Counted from the stretch's first letter, positions 36,154-45,285 are shown. The stretch: DNA of 64,000 bases from Sphingomonas sp. PsM26 (GCA_030433805.1 JARUXA010000014.1:1-64000), one strand, 5' to 3'. Program-made: numbers and translations. Notes: a model not told the origin generated them from the letters alone.

Positions 36154-36813
36154 ATGCTGGTACTCGCCGGGATAGCCGTCATCGCGCTGGGGTTCCTGCT
36201 GCGGTTCAATCCGTTGCTGGTGGTGGCTGCGTCTGCTTTGGTAACCGGGCTGGCGGCGGGGCTCGACCCGCTCAAGATCCTCGCGGTGTTCGGCAAGGCG
36301 TTCAACGAAAACCGCTTCGTCAGCGTGGTCTATATCGTGCTCCCGGTGATCGGGCTGCTCGAACGCCACGGCCTGCAACGCCGGGCGGCGGCGCTGGTCC
36401 AGCGGATGCGTGGTGCGACGCCGGGACGCCTGCTGATCGGCTATCTGCTGTTCCGCCAGGTCACCGCCGCGCTCGGGCTCCATTCGATCGCCGGGCAACC
36501 GCAGACCGTCCGCCCGCTCGTGGCACCGATGGTCGAGGCCGCCGCCGAGGTCGAAGCGCCGGGCGCGCATGATCCGGAGAAGCTCCGCGCCCTGTCCGCC
36601 GCGACCGACAATATCGGGCTGTTCTTCGGGGAGGACATTTTCATCGCGATCGGGTCGATCCTGCTGATGAAAGGGGTGCTGCAAGGCTATGGCATCATGG
36701 TCGAGCCGTTCCAGCTCTCGGTCTGGGCGATCCCTACCGCGATCGCCGCGCTGGTCGTTCACGGCACCCGCCTGATGCTGCTGGATGCCCGCGTGAAGCG
36801 GCGCCGCGCATGA
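36154..36813 (+). CDS. 5-oxoproline transporter subunit, DUF969 family
   Basis: 219-residue membrane protein with about five or six segments. The DUF969 blocks NENRFVSVVYIVLPVIGLLE and TDNIGLFFGEDIFIAIGSI are clear. NCBI family naming, as I recall, calls this a 5-oxoproline transporter subunit. The small size suggests a half-transporter with DUF979, whose ATG overlaps its stop. No strong Shine-Dalgarno precedes ATG 36154. Divergent from the oxoprolinase across 121 bases, so one intergenic region may control uptake and hydrolysis. Confidence 0.85.
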   Translation: MLVLAGIAVIALGFLLRFNPLLVVAASALVTGLAAGLDPLKILAVFGKAFNENRFVSVVYIVLPVIGLLERHGLQRRAAALVQRMRGATPGRLLIGYLLFRQVTAALGLHSIAGQPQTVRPLVAPMVEAAAEVEAPGAHDPEKLRALSAATDNIGLFFGEDIFIAIGSILLMKGVLQGYGIMVEPFQLSVWAIPTAIAALVVHGTRLMLLDARVKRRRA

Positions 36814-37718
36814 TCGGGCTCGGCTTCGTCTATGCGGTGGCAGGTGCGATGTTCCTTGCCTTCGCGGTGCTGGGTGCGCGCGACGGGCGCTGGTTCAATG
36901 CCGCCTTTCATCTGCTGCTTGCGGTCAGCCTGCTGCTTGGCGACCGGCTCGGCGACATCGGCAACGGCCTGTTGGTGATCGCGCTGATCGCGGTGGCGGC
37001 GAGCGGCCGGATGCGGTCGCGTCGTACCGACGACATCGTCGAGCCCCGTCCGCGCGGTTCCTGGCTGTTCGCGCCCGCGCTGATCATCCCCGCCACCGCA
37101 TTGGCCGGGACGTTGGCGTTCAAGTTCATCCCCACGATCGTCGACGCCAAACAGGGCACGCTCGTCGCGCTGACGCTCGGCGTCCTGCTCGCGCTGCTTG
37201 CCTGCTACGCATGGCTCCGCCCCGCCCCGACTGCGCCGTTCCGGGAGGGATTGCGGCTGATGGACGATATTGGCTGGGCGGCGGTGCTGCCGCAAATGCT
37301 CGCGAGTCTCGGCGCGGTGTTCGCGGTGTCCGGCGTCGGCGATGTCGTCGGCAGCCTTGCCGGACAGGCGATCCCGCACGGCAGCGTGATCGGCGCGGTG
37401 ATCGCCTACGGCCTCGGCATGGCGCTGTTCACGATGGTGATGGGCAATGCCTTCGCGGCCTTCCCGGTGATGGCGGCGGCGATCGGTCTGCCGTTGCTGG
37501 TCAGGGTTTACGGCGCGGACCCGGCCCCCGTCGCCGCGATCGGGATGCTCGCCGGCTTCTGCGGCACGCTGATGACGCCGATGGCGGCGAACTTCAATCT
37601 TGTCCCCGCCGCCTTGCTCGACCTCAAGGACCGCAGCGGCGTGATCAAGGCGCAGATCCCCACCGCGTTGCCGCTGCTCCTGTTCAACATCCTGCTCCTC
37701 TGGCTGGTGATCCGATGA
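36810..37718 (+). CDS. 5-oxoproline transporter subunit, DUF979 family
   Basis: 302 residues, around nine membrane segments. Conserved blocks include MGNAFAAFPVMAAAIG and GTLMTPMAANFNLVPAALL, resembling a substrate-binding re-entrant region of ion-coupled transporters. Overlaps DUF969 by 4 bases (ATGA) and DUF2891 by 4 bases, so the three are translated together. Confidence 0.86.
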   Translation: MIGLGFVYAVAGAMFLAFAVLGARDGRWFNAAFHLLLAVSLLLGDRLGDIGNGLLVIALIAVAASGRMRSRRTDDIVEPRPRGSWLFAPALIIPATALAGTLAFKFIPTIVDAKQGTLVALTLGVLLALLACYAWLRPAPTAPFREGLRLMDDIGWAAVLPQMLASLGAVFAVSGVGDVVGSLAGQAIPHGSVIGAVIAYGLGMALFTMVMGNAFAAFPVMAAAIGLPLLVRVYGADPAPVAAIGMLAGFCGTLMTPMAANFNLVPAALLDLKDRSGVIKAQIPTALPLLLFNILLLWLVIR

Positions 37719-38710
37719 CAATTCTTGATACCGACCTCGCCAGCCGCTTCGCGCGACTGACGTTGAGCCACCTTGGCCAGGAATATCCGCACAAGCTCGA
37801 TCACGTCCTGGACGGTCCCGCCGACGCCGCGACGCCGTCCGCGCTCCACCCGATCTTCCACGGCAGCTTCGACTGGCACAGTTGCGTCCACGGCTGGTGG
37901 CAGGTGCTGCGGCTCGCGCGCACCTTTCCGAACATGGCCGCCGCGAGCGAGGTGCGGGCACGCGCCGACGCAATGCTGACCCCCGCAAACGTTGCGGTCG
38001 AATGCGCCTATCTCGACCGACCGAGCAGCGGCGGTTTCGAACGCCCGTACGGATGGGCGTGGACGCTGGCGCTGCATGACGAGGCCGTCCGGCACGACGC
38101 GCCTTGGGGTGCCGCCCTCGAACCGCTCGCGCGGGCTTTCGCCGCGCGGTTCACGGCATTCCTGCCCAAGCTGACCTATCCGATCCGCACCGGCACGCAT
38201 TTCAATACGGCGTTCGCGCTGACGCTCGCACGGGACTGGGCGATTACACACGACCCCGGGCTCGCCGAGGTGATCGCCGACCGGGCACGCGACTGGTTCG
38301 GGGAAGACAGGGGATGCCAGGCCTGGGAACCCGGCGGGGACGAGTTCCTCTCCTCCGCGCTGATGGAAGCCGCTTTGATGAGCCGGGTTCTGTCGTCGGC
38401 AGACTTCACGGCGTGGTTCGGCACGTTCCTCCCCGATGTCGCCAGTCGCTCGCCCGCGACACTGTTCACGCCCGCGCATGTCTCCGACCGAAGCGACGGC
38501 AAGATCGCGCATCTCGACGGGCTCAATCTCAGTCGGGCGTGGTGCTGGAAGATCATCACGACGGCGCTGGGGCCGGAACATCCGGTCGACGCGATCGCAC
38601 GGGAAACAGCGGCAGTGCACATCGCCGCAAGCTTGCCGCATATTGCGGACGACTACATGGGGACGCACTGGCTCGCGACCTTCGCCTTGCTCGCGCTCGA
38701 CGGAGATTGA
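37715..38710 (+). CDS. DUF2891 family protein
   Basis: 331-residue cytosolic protein without signal or membrane segment. Conserved His/Trp/Asp blocks are regularly spread: FDWHSCVHGWW, THFNTAFALTLARDW, PGGDEFLSSALMEAALM and GTHWLATFALLAL. The repeated helix-with-catalytic-looking-residue pattern suggests an alpha/alpha barrel hydrolase, which is inference. It is the third gene of the transporter operon (ATGA overlap), so a role in handling 5-oxoproline or pyroglutamyl compounds is likely but unproven. Confidence 0.8.
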   Translation: MTILDTDLASRFARLTLSHLGQEYPHKLDHVLDGPADAATPSALHPIFHGSFDWHSCVHGWWQVLRLARTFPNMAAASEVRARADAMLTPANVAVECAYLDRPSSGGFERPYGWAWTLALHDEAVRHDAPWGAALEPLARAFAARFTAFLPKLTYPIRTGTHFNTAFALTLARDWAITHDPGLAEVIADRARDWFGEDRGCQAWEPGGDEFLSSALMEAALMSRVLSSADFTAWFGTFLPDVASRSPATLFTPAHVSDRSDGKIAHLDGLNLSRAWCWKIITTALGPEHPVDAIARETAAVHIAASLPHIADDYMGTHWLATFALLALDGD

Positions 38711-38764
38711 ACGCGGATTACGCATGGCGATACGACCGCCTGTGACGGAAGAAGGAATGATGCG

Positions 38765-39511
38765 ATGATCGAACGGCTGGTGGAGATCATGGCACGGTTG
38801 CGTGACCCCGAAACCGGTTGCGCATGGGACGTCGCGCAGGATTTTGCGTCCATCGCGCCGTACACGATCGAGGAGGCCTATGAGGTTGCGGACGCGATCG
38901 CACGACAGGACATGCCCGATCTGAAGGACGAACTGGGCGACCTGCTGCTACAGGTGGTCTTCCATGCGCGGATTGCCGAGGAAGCAGGACATTTCGCGCT
39001 GCCCGACGTCGTTGCCGCGATCAGCGACAAGATGGAGCGCCGCCATCCGCATATCTTCGGTGACCAGACCGAGGGTGGCCATCACCTCTGGGAGCAGATA
39101 AAGGCTGCCGAGCGTGCGGATAAGGGGGCTGGTGGTGCGCTCGACGGGGTCGCCGTTGGGCTCCCCGCGTTATTGCGCGCAGGCAAGCTCCAAAAGCGCG
39201 CCGCGCGGACTGGCTTCGACTGGCCAGATGCGGGCGGAGCGCGCGCGAAGGTCTTTGAGGAAATTGCCGAAGTCGAGGAGGCAACCTCCGACGATCATCG
39301 GGAGGAGGAGATCGGCGACCTGCTGTTCTCCGTCGTCAATTGGGCGCGCAAGCTGGGGGTCGAACCGGAGGCGGCGTTGCGCCGGGCAAACGGGAAATTC
39401 GAGAGCCGATTCAAGGCGATGGAAGCAGAAGCTGGCGACGGGTTCGAGGACCTGGATCTGGAAGGAATGGAACGGCTTTGGCAAAAGGCGAAGACGGCCT
39501 CAAAGAGTTAG
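38765..39511 (+). CDS. mazG: nucleoside triphosphate pyrophosphohydrolase MazG
   Basis: Hydrolyses (d)NTPs to monophosphates, cleaning the pool and lowering ppGpp in E. coli. Two tandem MazG domains in 248 residues: IEEAYEVADAI with DELGDLLLQVVFHARIAEE, then EVEEAT with EEEIGDLLFSVVNWARK. ATG 38765 follows GGAAGAAGGA. It is convergent with hflX across a large REP inverted repeat. Confidence 0.94.
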   Translation: MIERLVEIMARLRDPETGCAWDVAQDFASIAPYTIEEAYEVADAIARQDMPDLKDELGDLLLQVVFHARIAEEAGHFALPDVVAAISDKMERRHPHIFGDQTEGGHHLWEQIKAAERADKGAGGALDGVAVGLPALLRAGKLQKRAARTGFDWPDAGGARAKVFEEIAEVEEATSDDHREEEIGDLLFSVVNWARKLGVEPEAALRRANGKFESRFKAMEAEAGDGFEDLDLEGMERLWQKAKTASKS

Positions 39512-39544
39512 CCCACCCCTCACAAGCGATTCCCCTGCCAAAGC

Positions 39545-39650
39545 GCTTCCCCGGCGAAGGCCGGGGCCCAGTAGCGAAGGTCGAGGTAACGTAGCGCAGC
39601 GCCTTCCACTCCCGCCTGCGCTACTGGGCCCCGGCCTTCGCCGGGGAAGC
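39545..39650. repeat. REP inverted-repeat element (copy 1)
   Basis: Perfect 32-base inverted arms (39545-39576 and 39619-39650) built on CTTCCCCGGCGAAGGCCGGG, around a 42-nt core. Each arm contains its own small palindrome CCCCGGC-GAAG-GCCGGGG. Located between convergent mazG and hflX. A second copy lies at 53808-53912. Confidence 0.85.
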
Positions 39651-39678
39651 AATTTCTTGTCGGAAAGCGCCCGCAAGA

Positions 39679-40971
39679 TCACTCCCCGCGCTGGCAGAAC
39701 CGCTCGTAATCCCGCTCAGCCATCCGCACTTCGTACACCGCGGTGTCGCCGTCGATCTCCTGACTGGAAACCTCGCCGTGCGCATGCAGCCATGCCGCCG
39801 CCGCGCCATCCGCCGCATCAAGCGTGATGACATAGCGCCGATGCGTCACCGTCAGCAGCGCCGCAACCGTATCGAGCAGCCCTGCGACCCCGTCCCCAGT
39901 AAGCGCGGACAAAGCGACGACATCCTCGCGCCGCTCGGCTTCGCCCAGCATTTCGGTCCGCTCGTCTTCGTCGAGCAGATCGAGCTTGTTCCACGCCTCG
40001 ATCCGCGGGACCGACGCATCGACCCCGATGTCGCGCAGCACCGCTTCGACGTCGTCCTTCTGCGCGATGGTGTCGGGATGCGCGATGTCGCGGACGTGGA
40101 TCAGCAGATCCGCCGATACCACTTCCTCGAGCGTCGCCTTGAACGCCGCGACGAGCTGCGTCGGCAATTCGGAGACGAACCCGACCGTATCGGACAGGAT
40201 CGCCTTGTCGATCCCGGGCAGCGCGATCTGGCGCAGCGTCGGGTCGAGCGTCGCGAACAACAGATCCTCCGCCATCACGTCCGCGCCGGTCATCCGGTTG
40301 AACAGCGTCGATTTGCCCGCGTTGGTATAACCGACCAGCGCGATCACCGGCCAAGGCGCGCGCTGGCGACGGTCACGGTGAAGCCCCCGCGTTCGCGAGA
40401 CCTGCTCCAGTTCCTTCTTCAACCGCGCCATCCGGTCGCGGATCAAGCGGCGATCCGCTTCGATCTGGGTTTCGCCCGGACCACCGAGGAAGCCGAAGCC
40501 GCCCCGCTGGCGTTCCAAGTGAGTCCAGCTCCGCACGAGCCGCCCGGCCTGATAATCAAGATGCGCGAGTTCGACTTGTAATCGCCCCTCGGCGGTCGCG
40601 GCGCGCTCGCCGAAGATCTCGAGGATCAACCCGGTGCGGTCAATCACCTTGGCTGACAGCGCCTTTTCGAGGTTGCGCTGCTGTACCGGCGTCAGGCTCG
40701 CGTCGAACACGACGAGTTCGGCCTCCGCCATCCGCACGGTTGCGGCGAGCGACTCGAGCTGCCCCTTGCCGATCAGCGTCGAGGGTTGCAGCGCGCGGAC
40801 CTTGACCGCGACCCGGTCGACCACTTCGACGTGGATCGCCATCGCCAGCCCGGCAGTCTCCGCCAGCCGGGCATCCGCATCGCGGGAGGATGCGCCAGTA
40901 TCGGGGTATACGACAACGGCCTTGGCACCCCGCGCGACGTCGTCCCGGTCGCGTTCAAATCCTGTGGTCAA
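39679..40971 (-). CDS. hflX: ribosome-associated GTPase HflX
   Basis: GTPase that splits stalled or heat-damaged ribosomes. 430 residues: HflX N-terminal domain, GFGFLGGPGETQIEADRR helical linker, and the G domain with G1 GYTNAGKST and G3 DTVGF. TTG start at 40971, 9 bases after the hfq stop; hfq-hflX adjacency is widespread. In-frame ATG is absent near the N-terminus. Confidence 0.95.
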   Translation of the reverse strand: MTTGFERDRDDVARGAKAVVVYPDTGASSRDADARLAETAGLAMAIHVEVVDRVAVKVRALQPSTLIGKGQLESLAATVRMAEAELVVFDASLTPVQQRNLEKALSAKVIDRTGLILEIFGERAATAEGRLQVELAHLDYQAGRLVRSWTHLERQRGGFGFLGGPGETQIEADRRLIRDRMARLKKELEQVSRTRGLHRDRRQRAPWPVIALVGYTNAGKSTLFNRMTGADVMAEDLLFATLDPTLRQIALPGIDKAILSDTVGFVSELPTQLVAAFKATLEEVVSADLLIHVRDIAHPDTIAQKDDVEAVLRDIGVDASVPRIEAWNKLDLLDEDERTEMLGEAERREDVVALSALTGDGVAGLLDTVAALLTVTHRRYVITLDAADGAAAAWLHAHGEVSSQEIDGDTAVYEVRMAERDYERFCQRGE

Positions 40972-40980
40972 AAACGGTCC

Positions 40981-41472
40981 TCAATCTTCGTCGGAACCCG
41001 CTGTTTCATCAGCGAGGTTCAAGGGATGCGCCGGCTGGATCGTCGACACCGCATGCTTGTAGACAAGCTGCGCCATGCCATCGCGCTGAAGCATCATGCA
41101 GAACAGGTCGAACGCCGCGATCTGCCCCTGCAGCATCACGCCGTTGACCAGGAACATGGTCACATTGTCCTCGGATTTGCGCACCGCGTTGAGGAAGATC
41201 TCTTGCAACAACGGCTGCTTGCGCTGTGCCTCGCCAATCGCGTTGACGATCGCGTCGACGTCGATCGTGTTCGCGGGCATGATCGTCGAAATCGCATGCT
41301 TGTAGATCAGCTGCGACTGACCATCGCGGCGCAGCAGCACCGAAAAATTGTCGAACCACGTCACGATCCCCTGCAGCTTGACGCCCTTGACGAGGAACAT
41401 CGTGATCGGGGTCTTGGTGCGGCGGAGTGCGTTGAGAAAGAGGTCTTGCAGCGAAGTCTGTTTGTCGGCCAT
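40981..41472 (-). CDS. hfq: RNA chaperone Hfq, two Sm domains in one chain
   Basis: 163 residues, twice the usual functional core. Domain 1 (about residues 7-68) and domain 2 (87-149) each carry LQ-[DE]-x-FLNA, the Sm1 LVxGVxLQG block and the Sm2 YKHAxSTI block; by eye 35 of 61 aligned positions agree. Rim basics are R17-R18 and R98-K99; the Lys of KLQG is kept in domain 1 (K32) but is Met113 in domain 2. An 18-residue linker joins them and the tail is acidic (DETAGSDED). A ring would need three chains instead of six. ATG follows AAAGGATCGACCG. hflX is downstream. Confidence 0.95.
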   Translation of the reverse strand: MADKQTSLQDLFLNALRRTKTPITMFLVKGVKLQGIVTWFDNFSVLLRRDGQSQLIYKHAISTIMPANTIDVDAIVNAIGEAQRKQPLLQEIFLNAVRKSEDNVTMFLVNGVMLQGQIAAFDLFCMMLQRDGMAQLVYKHAVSTIQPAHPLNLADETAGSDED

Positions 41473-41492
41473 CGGTCGATCCTTTGTTATTG

Positions 41493-41525
41493 GCGGGTTT
41501 TCCCGCGGCGCGCCGGTGCCCGGCG
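41493..41525 (-). promoter_or_regulatory. double hairpin in the hfq leader
   Basis: On the minus strand CGCCGG-GCA-CCGGCG (41525-41511) is followed by GCGGG-AAAA-CCCGC (41506-41493), ending 20 bases before the hfq ATG. They may end ntrX transcription or structure the hfq leader for autoregulation. No clear hfq promoter was found in the 102-base gap. Confidence 0.4.
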
Positions 41526-41574
41526 TCGGATAATCACGTCTCGCTAATTTAGGGACGCGGTCGGCGTTCGTCCA

Positions 41575-42948
41575 CTAGTCCTCGCGAACTTCGGTGATGC
41601 CGAGCAGCTTGAGCTTCCGATGGAGCGCCGACCGCTCCATGCCGATGAAGTTCGCAGTGCGCGAAATGTTGCCCGAAAAGCGCCGGATCTGGACCCGCAG
41701 ATACTCGCGCTCGAAGCTCTCGCGTGCCTCGCGCAAGGGTGCCCCCATGATCGCAGTCGCCCCGCTCCCCATTTCCCCGGGGTCGCCCAGGATATCGGGC
41801 GGCAGCATGTCGACGTCGATCCGCGCCAACCGGTCACCCGGTGCCATGATGATCGTGCGCTCGACGATGTTGCGCAGCTGGCGGACGTTGCCGGGCCATT
41901 CGTACGATTGCAGCGCGACCATCGCGTCGGGCGCGACCTGCGGCGTCGGCACGCGGCGTTCGGACGCATAATGCGCCATGAAATGATCGATCAGCACAGG
42001 GATATCCTCGCGCCGTTCGGACAGACCGGGGATCGCGACGGGGACGACGTTGAGCCGGTAATAGAGGTCCTCGCGGAACCGCCCCTGCTCGATCTCGTGC
42101 GTCAGGTCGCGCGCGGTGGCGGAGACGACGCGGACGTCGACCTTGACGACGCGCTGTCCACCGACCCGGTTGAACGCCTGCTCGGTCAGCACGCGCAGGA
42201 TCCGTCCCTGCGTCGCCATCGGCATGTCCGCGATCTCGTCGAGGAACAGCGTGCCGCCATGCGCCTGTTCGAGCAGCCCCGAGCGGACCAGTTGCCCGCC
42301 CTCCTCGACGCCGAACAGTTCTTCCTCGACTCGCTCGGGCGTCATCCGCGCGGCGCTTACCACGACGAACGGGGCGGTCGACCGCTGGCTCCAGCCGTGG
42401 AGCAGCCGCGCGGCGACTTCCTTGCCGACCCCGGCACCGCCCATGATCAGCACGCGGCTCCCGGTCGACGCGACACGCTTCAAGGTGGCGCGCACGCCGT
42501 TGATCGCGGTCGAGCTGCCGGTCAGGTCGTTGTCGCGCCCGACGCTCGCACGCAGGCTCGCGACTTCCGCGCGCAATCGCTCGGTCTCGGTCGCGCGCGC
42601 GACCATCAAGAGCAAGCGTTCCGCCTCGAACGGCTTTTCGATGAAATCGGCCGCCCCGCGCCGGATCGCGGCGACCGCGGTATCGAGATTGCCGTGGCCC
42701 GAGATCATCAGCACCGGGATCGACGGATCGCGTCGCTTGATCTCGTCGAGCAGTTCGAGCCCGTCGAGCCGCGACCCGTGCAGCCACACATCGAGCAGCA
42801 CCAGCGACGGCCGCCGCACCGAGATCGCCTCGAGCGCGGAATCGCTGTCCCCGGCAACGCGCGCGTCATAGCCTTCGTCCTCGAGGACCCCGGCGACCAG
42901 GTCACGAATGTCGCGTTCGTCATCGACGACTAGAATATCGAGAGGCAT
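41575..42948 (-). CDS. ntrX: nitrogen-response regulator NtrX, lacking GAFTGA
   Basis: 457 residues: receiver domain (phosphoacceptor Asp53, Lys105), AAA+ domain (Walker A GGAGVGKE at 170-177, Walker B GGTLFLDEIAD) and a Fis-type helix-turn-helix (ISRTANFIGMERSALHRK). Where NtrC in this same window has GAFTGA, the sigma-54 contact loop, NtrX reads VEEGGQ (214-219) and is about 3 residues shorter, so it is unlikely to open sigma-54 promoters and may act on sigma-70 genes. It lies 3 bases downstream of ntrY, its kinase. Confidence 0.94.
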   Translation of the reverse strand: MPLDILVVDDERDIRDLVAGVLEDEGYDARVAGDSDSALEAISVRRPSLVLLDVWLHGSRLDGLELLDEIKRRDPSIPVLMISGHGNLDTAVAAIRRGAADFIEKPFEAERLLLMVARATETERLRAEVASLRASVGRDNDLTGSSTAINGVRATLKRVASTGSRVLIMGGAGVGKEVAARLLHGWSQRSTAPFVVVSAARMTPERVEEELFGVEEGGQLVRSGLLEQAHGGTLFLDEIADMPMATQGRILRVLTEQAFNRVGGQRVVKVDVRVVSATARDLTHEIEQGRFREDLYYRLNVVPVAIPGLSERREDIPVLIDHFMAHYASERRVPTPQVAPDAMVALQSYEWPGNVRQLRNIVERTIIMAPGDRLARIDVDMLPPDILGDPGEMGSGATAIMGAPLREARESFEREYLRVQIRRFSGNISRTANFIGMERSALHRKLKLLGITEVRED

Positions 42949-42951
42949 GGT

Positions 42952-45189
42952 TCAGGTCCGGTTCTGTGCGAGGACTGGCGCGGCAGGCGCGCTGTTGGAC
43001 ATAGCGGCGGGGTCTTCACCGCCATCGAGCTTGGCAAGCTGTTCGGTATCGAAGCACAGCACGACGATCGTCCCGCCGCCGGGTCGGTCGGCGAAGCTGA
43101 TCGTGCCGCAATGTTCCTCGACGATCTTCTTGACAATCGCGAGCCCCAGCCCGGTGCCACGCGCGCGCGTCGTGACATAGGGCTCGACGATCCGGTCGCG
43201 CGCCGCTGGCAAACCGACGCCGGTATCCGCGACCGTCAGCATGATCTTGCCGTCGCTTGGCTCGATCGCCATCACAATCCGCGCTTCGTGCGCACCGGGA
43301 TTGGCTTCGACCGCCTCGACCGCATTCTTGACGATGTTGGTCAGCGCCTGACTGATCTGGCGGCGATCACATATCAGTGTCGGCGTGAGTTCGGGCGCAT
43401 CCAGCGTGAACGCAATGCCGGGATGCGCGACCTCATGAAGGAACAGCGTCTGCCGCGCGAGCTCAACCAGCGATTCCTCGCGGAAGACAGGTTTCGGCAT
43501 GCGCGCAAACGACGAAAACTCGTCTACCATGCGGCGCAAATCGCCTACTTGCCGCACAATTGTGTCTGTCAAACGTGCGAAAGTGGTGTCTTCCGGGTCG
43601 ATTTGTTTCCCGTACCGCCGCTGCAGCCGCTCGGCAGCGAGCTGGATCGGAGTCAGCGGGTTCTTGATCTCATGCGCAATCCGGCGCGCGACGTCCGACC
43701 AGGCGGCGCGGCGCTGGTCGAGCAACTGCCCGGTAATATCGTCGAAGGTCAGGATCGGCCCTTCGGCGGCGCGCGTGATCTTGACAGCAAGCGTGCGCGT
43801 CTCGTTGCCCTGCCCCAGTTCCACGATCGCATCGCGGTCATCGCGTTCGATCAGCGCCGCGAGTTCGGGCGAGACGCGGCTCAGCGGTTTTCCGACCGGC
43901 GTGTCATCGGCACTGTCGAGCAGCGACATCGCGGATCGGTTGATCAGGCGGATCACGCCATCGGGCGAAATCGAGATGACCCCAGCCGTCACGCCCGACA
44001 TCACCGCTTCGATCAACGCGCGACGGCTCTCGAGCGCACCCGTCTGCGCCTGCAGCCGCTCGGTCATCTGGTTGAAAGCCGTGCCAAGCGTGCCAAGTTC
44101 GTCCTGCACCCTGGTTTCGGGAACGCGCGCGGTGAGATCACCCGTCGCGACCTTGTGCGCCGCCGCGACCAGTTCGCCGACCGGTCGGACCAGCCGGTCC
44201 GCGACCTCCAATGCGATCCAAACAGCGATCGCGATGATGAACAGCGACATTGCGAGCAACGCCGCATTGAATTTCAGCTGCAACGACCGGGACTTGGCAA
44301 TCAGGTCGCGGTAGCTCGACAGCACGGCGATGCTGCGTTTGGATTGCACCTCCATAACGTGAAGGTCGGAGATCGCCACCGTCAGCAGGAAGACGTTGGT
44401 CGTCCCCGGCACCAGCGTGACCGTTTCGATCCGGTCGCCCTTGACGGTCGTGACGCTCGGCGCGCCCGCGCGAAGCCGGTTAAGTTCGGCCTGCGAGACT
44501 TCCTTGCGGAAATCGAGGTTGTCCGGGTTCACCTGAACGATTTCGCGCGACTCACCCTTGGGCTCGGCAATGAACAGGAACCCGTCGGACAGGCCGCGCA
44601 GGTAGATCTGGTTAAAGAAATATTTGGGAAATTCAGGCGAACGCAACTTGATCTGAAGATCGTCGGAGATGTCCGCCGCGGCAATCACCGCCTGGTCCTG
44701 CCAGCGCCGCAGCATCTGATCGTAGGACGTCCGCGCCACCCCGGTCGCATTCTCGATCATGCTGCGCGCCTGATCCGAATACCAGAATTGCACGCCATAT
44801 TGGAACAGCAGCGATGCGAACACGACGACGAACAGCGTCGGCACCGCTGCGATCACCGAGAACAAGGCGACTAGCTGTCCATGCAATCGCGCACGCCCGC
44901 CAATCGGCAGGCGCGCCGCCCGGCGCGCTGCGCTCCGCCGACCCAGCAGCACCAGCAACGCGCCCGCGGGGAGAAGGTTGGCGACCAGCAGCAGCGCGAT
45001 CAGCGGCGGGCTCAGCAATGCGTGGGACGAGGCACCGTCAGTGATGACGAAATAGGTCGCGATCGCGATCGCAATCGCTGCGCTCAGAACGAGGAATTCA
45101 ATCGCCGGGACGAGGCGTAGCGGCGAGCGACCGACAGGCTCGGGCTGGTCGTCTCCTGAACGTATCAAAGGGGGCGTACTGCCTTCCAT
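42952..45189 (-). CDS. ntrY: membrane histidine kinase NtrY
   Basis: 745-residue sensor. Three or four N-terminal membrane segments, an extracytoplasmic part, HAMP (about 320-375), PAS-like region, HisKA with phosphoacceptor His in [15 protein letters not shown], and HATPase_c with NIVKNAVEAVE and GLGLAIVKKIV. Phosphorylates NtrX; reported inputs in alphaproteobacteria include nitrogen and redox state. A 96-base gap separates it from ntrC, enough for its own promoter. Confidence 0.94.
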   Translation of the reverse strand: MEGSTPPLIRSGDDQPEPVGRSPLRLVPAIEFLVLSAAIAIAIATYFVITDGASSHALLSPPLIALLLVANLLPAGALLVLLGRRSAARRAARLPIGGRARLHGQLVALFSVIAAVPTLFVVVFASLLFQYGVQFWYSDQARSMIENATGVARTSYDQMLRRWQDQAVIAAADISDDLQIKLRSPEFPKYFFNQIYLRGLSDGFLFIAEPKGESREIVQVNPDNLDFRKEVSQAELNRLRAGAPSVTTVKGDRIETVTLVPGTTNVFLLTVAISDLHVMEVQSKRSIAVLSSYRDLIAKSRSLQLKFNAALLAMSLFIIAIAVWIALEVADRLVRPVGELVAAAHKVATGDLTARVPETRVQDELGTLGTAFNQMTERLQAQTGALESRRALIEAVMSGVTAGVISISPDGVIRLINRSAMSLLDSADDTPVGKPLSRVSPELAALIERDDRDAIVELGQGNETRTLAVKITRAAEGPILTFDDITGQLLDQRRAAWSDVARRIAHEIKNPLTPIQLAAERLQRRYGKQIDPEDTTFARLTDTIVRQVGDLRRMVDEFSSFARMPKPVFREESLVELARQTLFLHEVAHPGIAFTLDAPELTPTLICDRRQISQALTNIVKNAVEAVEANPGAHEARIVMAIEPSDGKIMLTVADTGVGLPAARDRIVEPYVTTRARGTGLGLAIVKKIVEEHCGTISFADRPGGGTIVVLCFDTEQLAKLDGGEDPAAMSNSAPAAPVLAQNRT

Positions 45190-45285
45190 CGTGACATTGC
45201 TACAACGCTATTGTGGCGGAGAGAACACACAATCTTCCTCAATCCATCCGATTGTCCGCCCCGCCCCCCGCAGGTTGCTCAGCGA

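Noticed and set aside
39545..39650. intrinsic terminator or CRISPR repeat
   Set aside because: Only two arms, no repeat-spacer pattern; a second copy elsewhere marks it as a REP element, although it may also stop transcription.
43111..44874. 587-codon plus-strand frame over ntrY
   Set aside because: Shadow of the histidine kinase gene.
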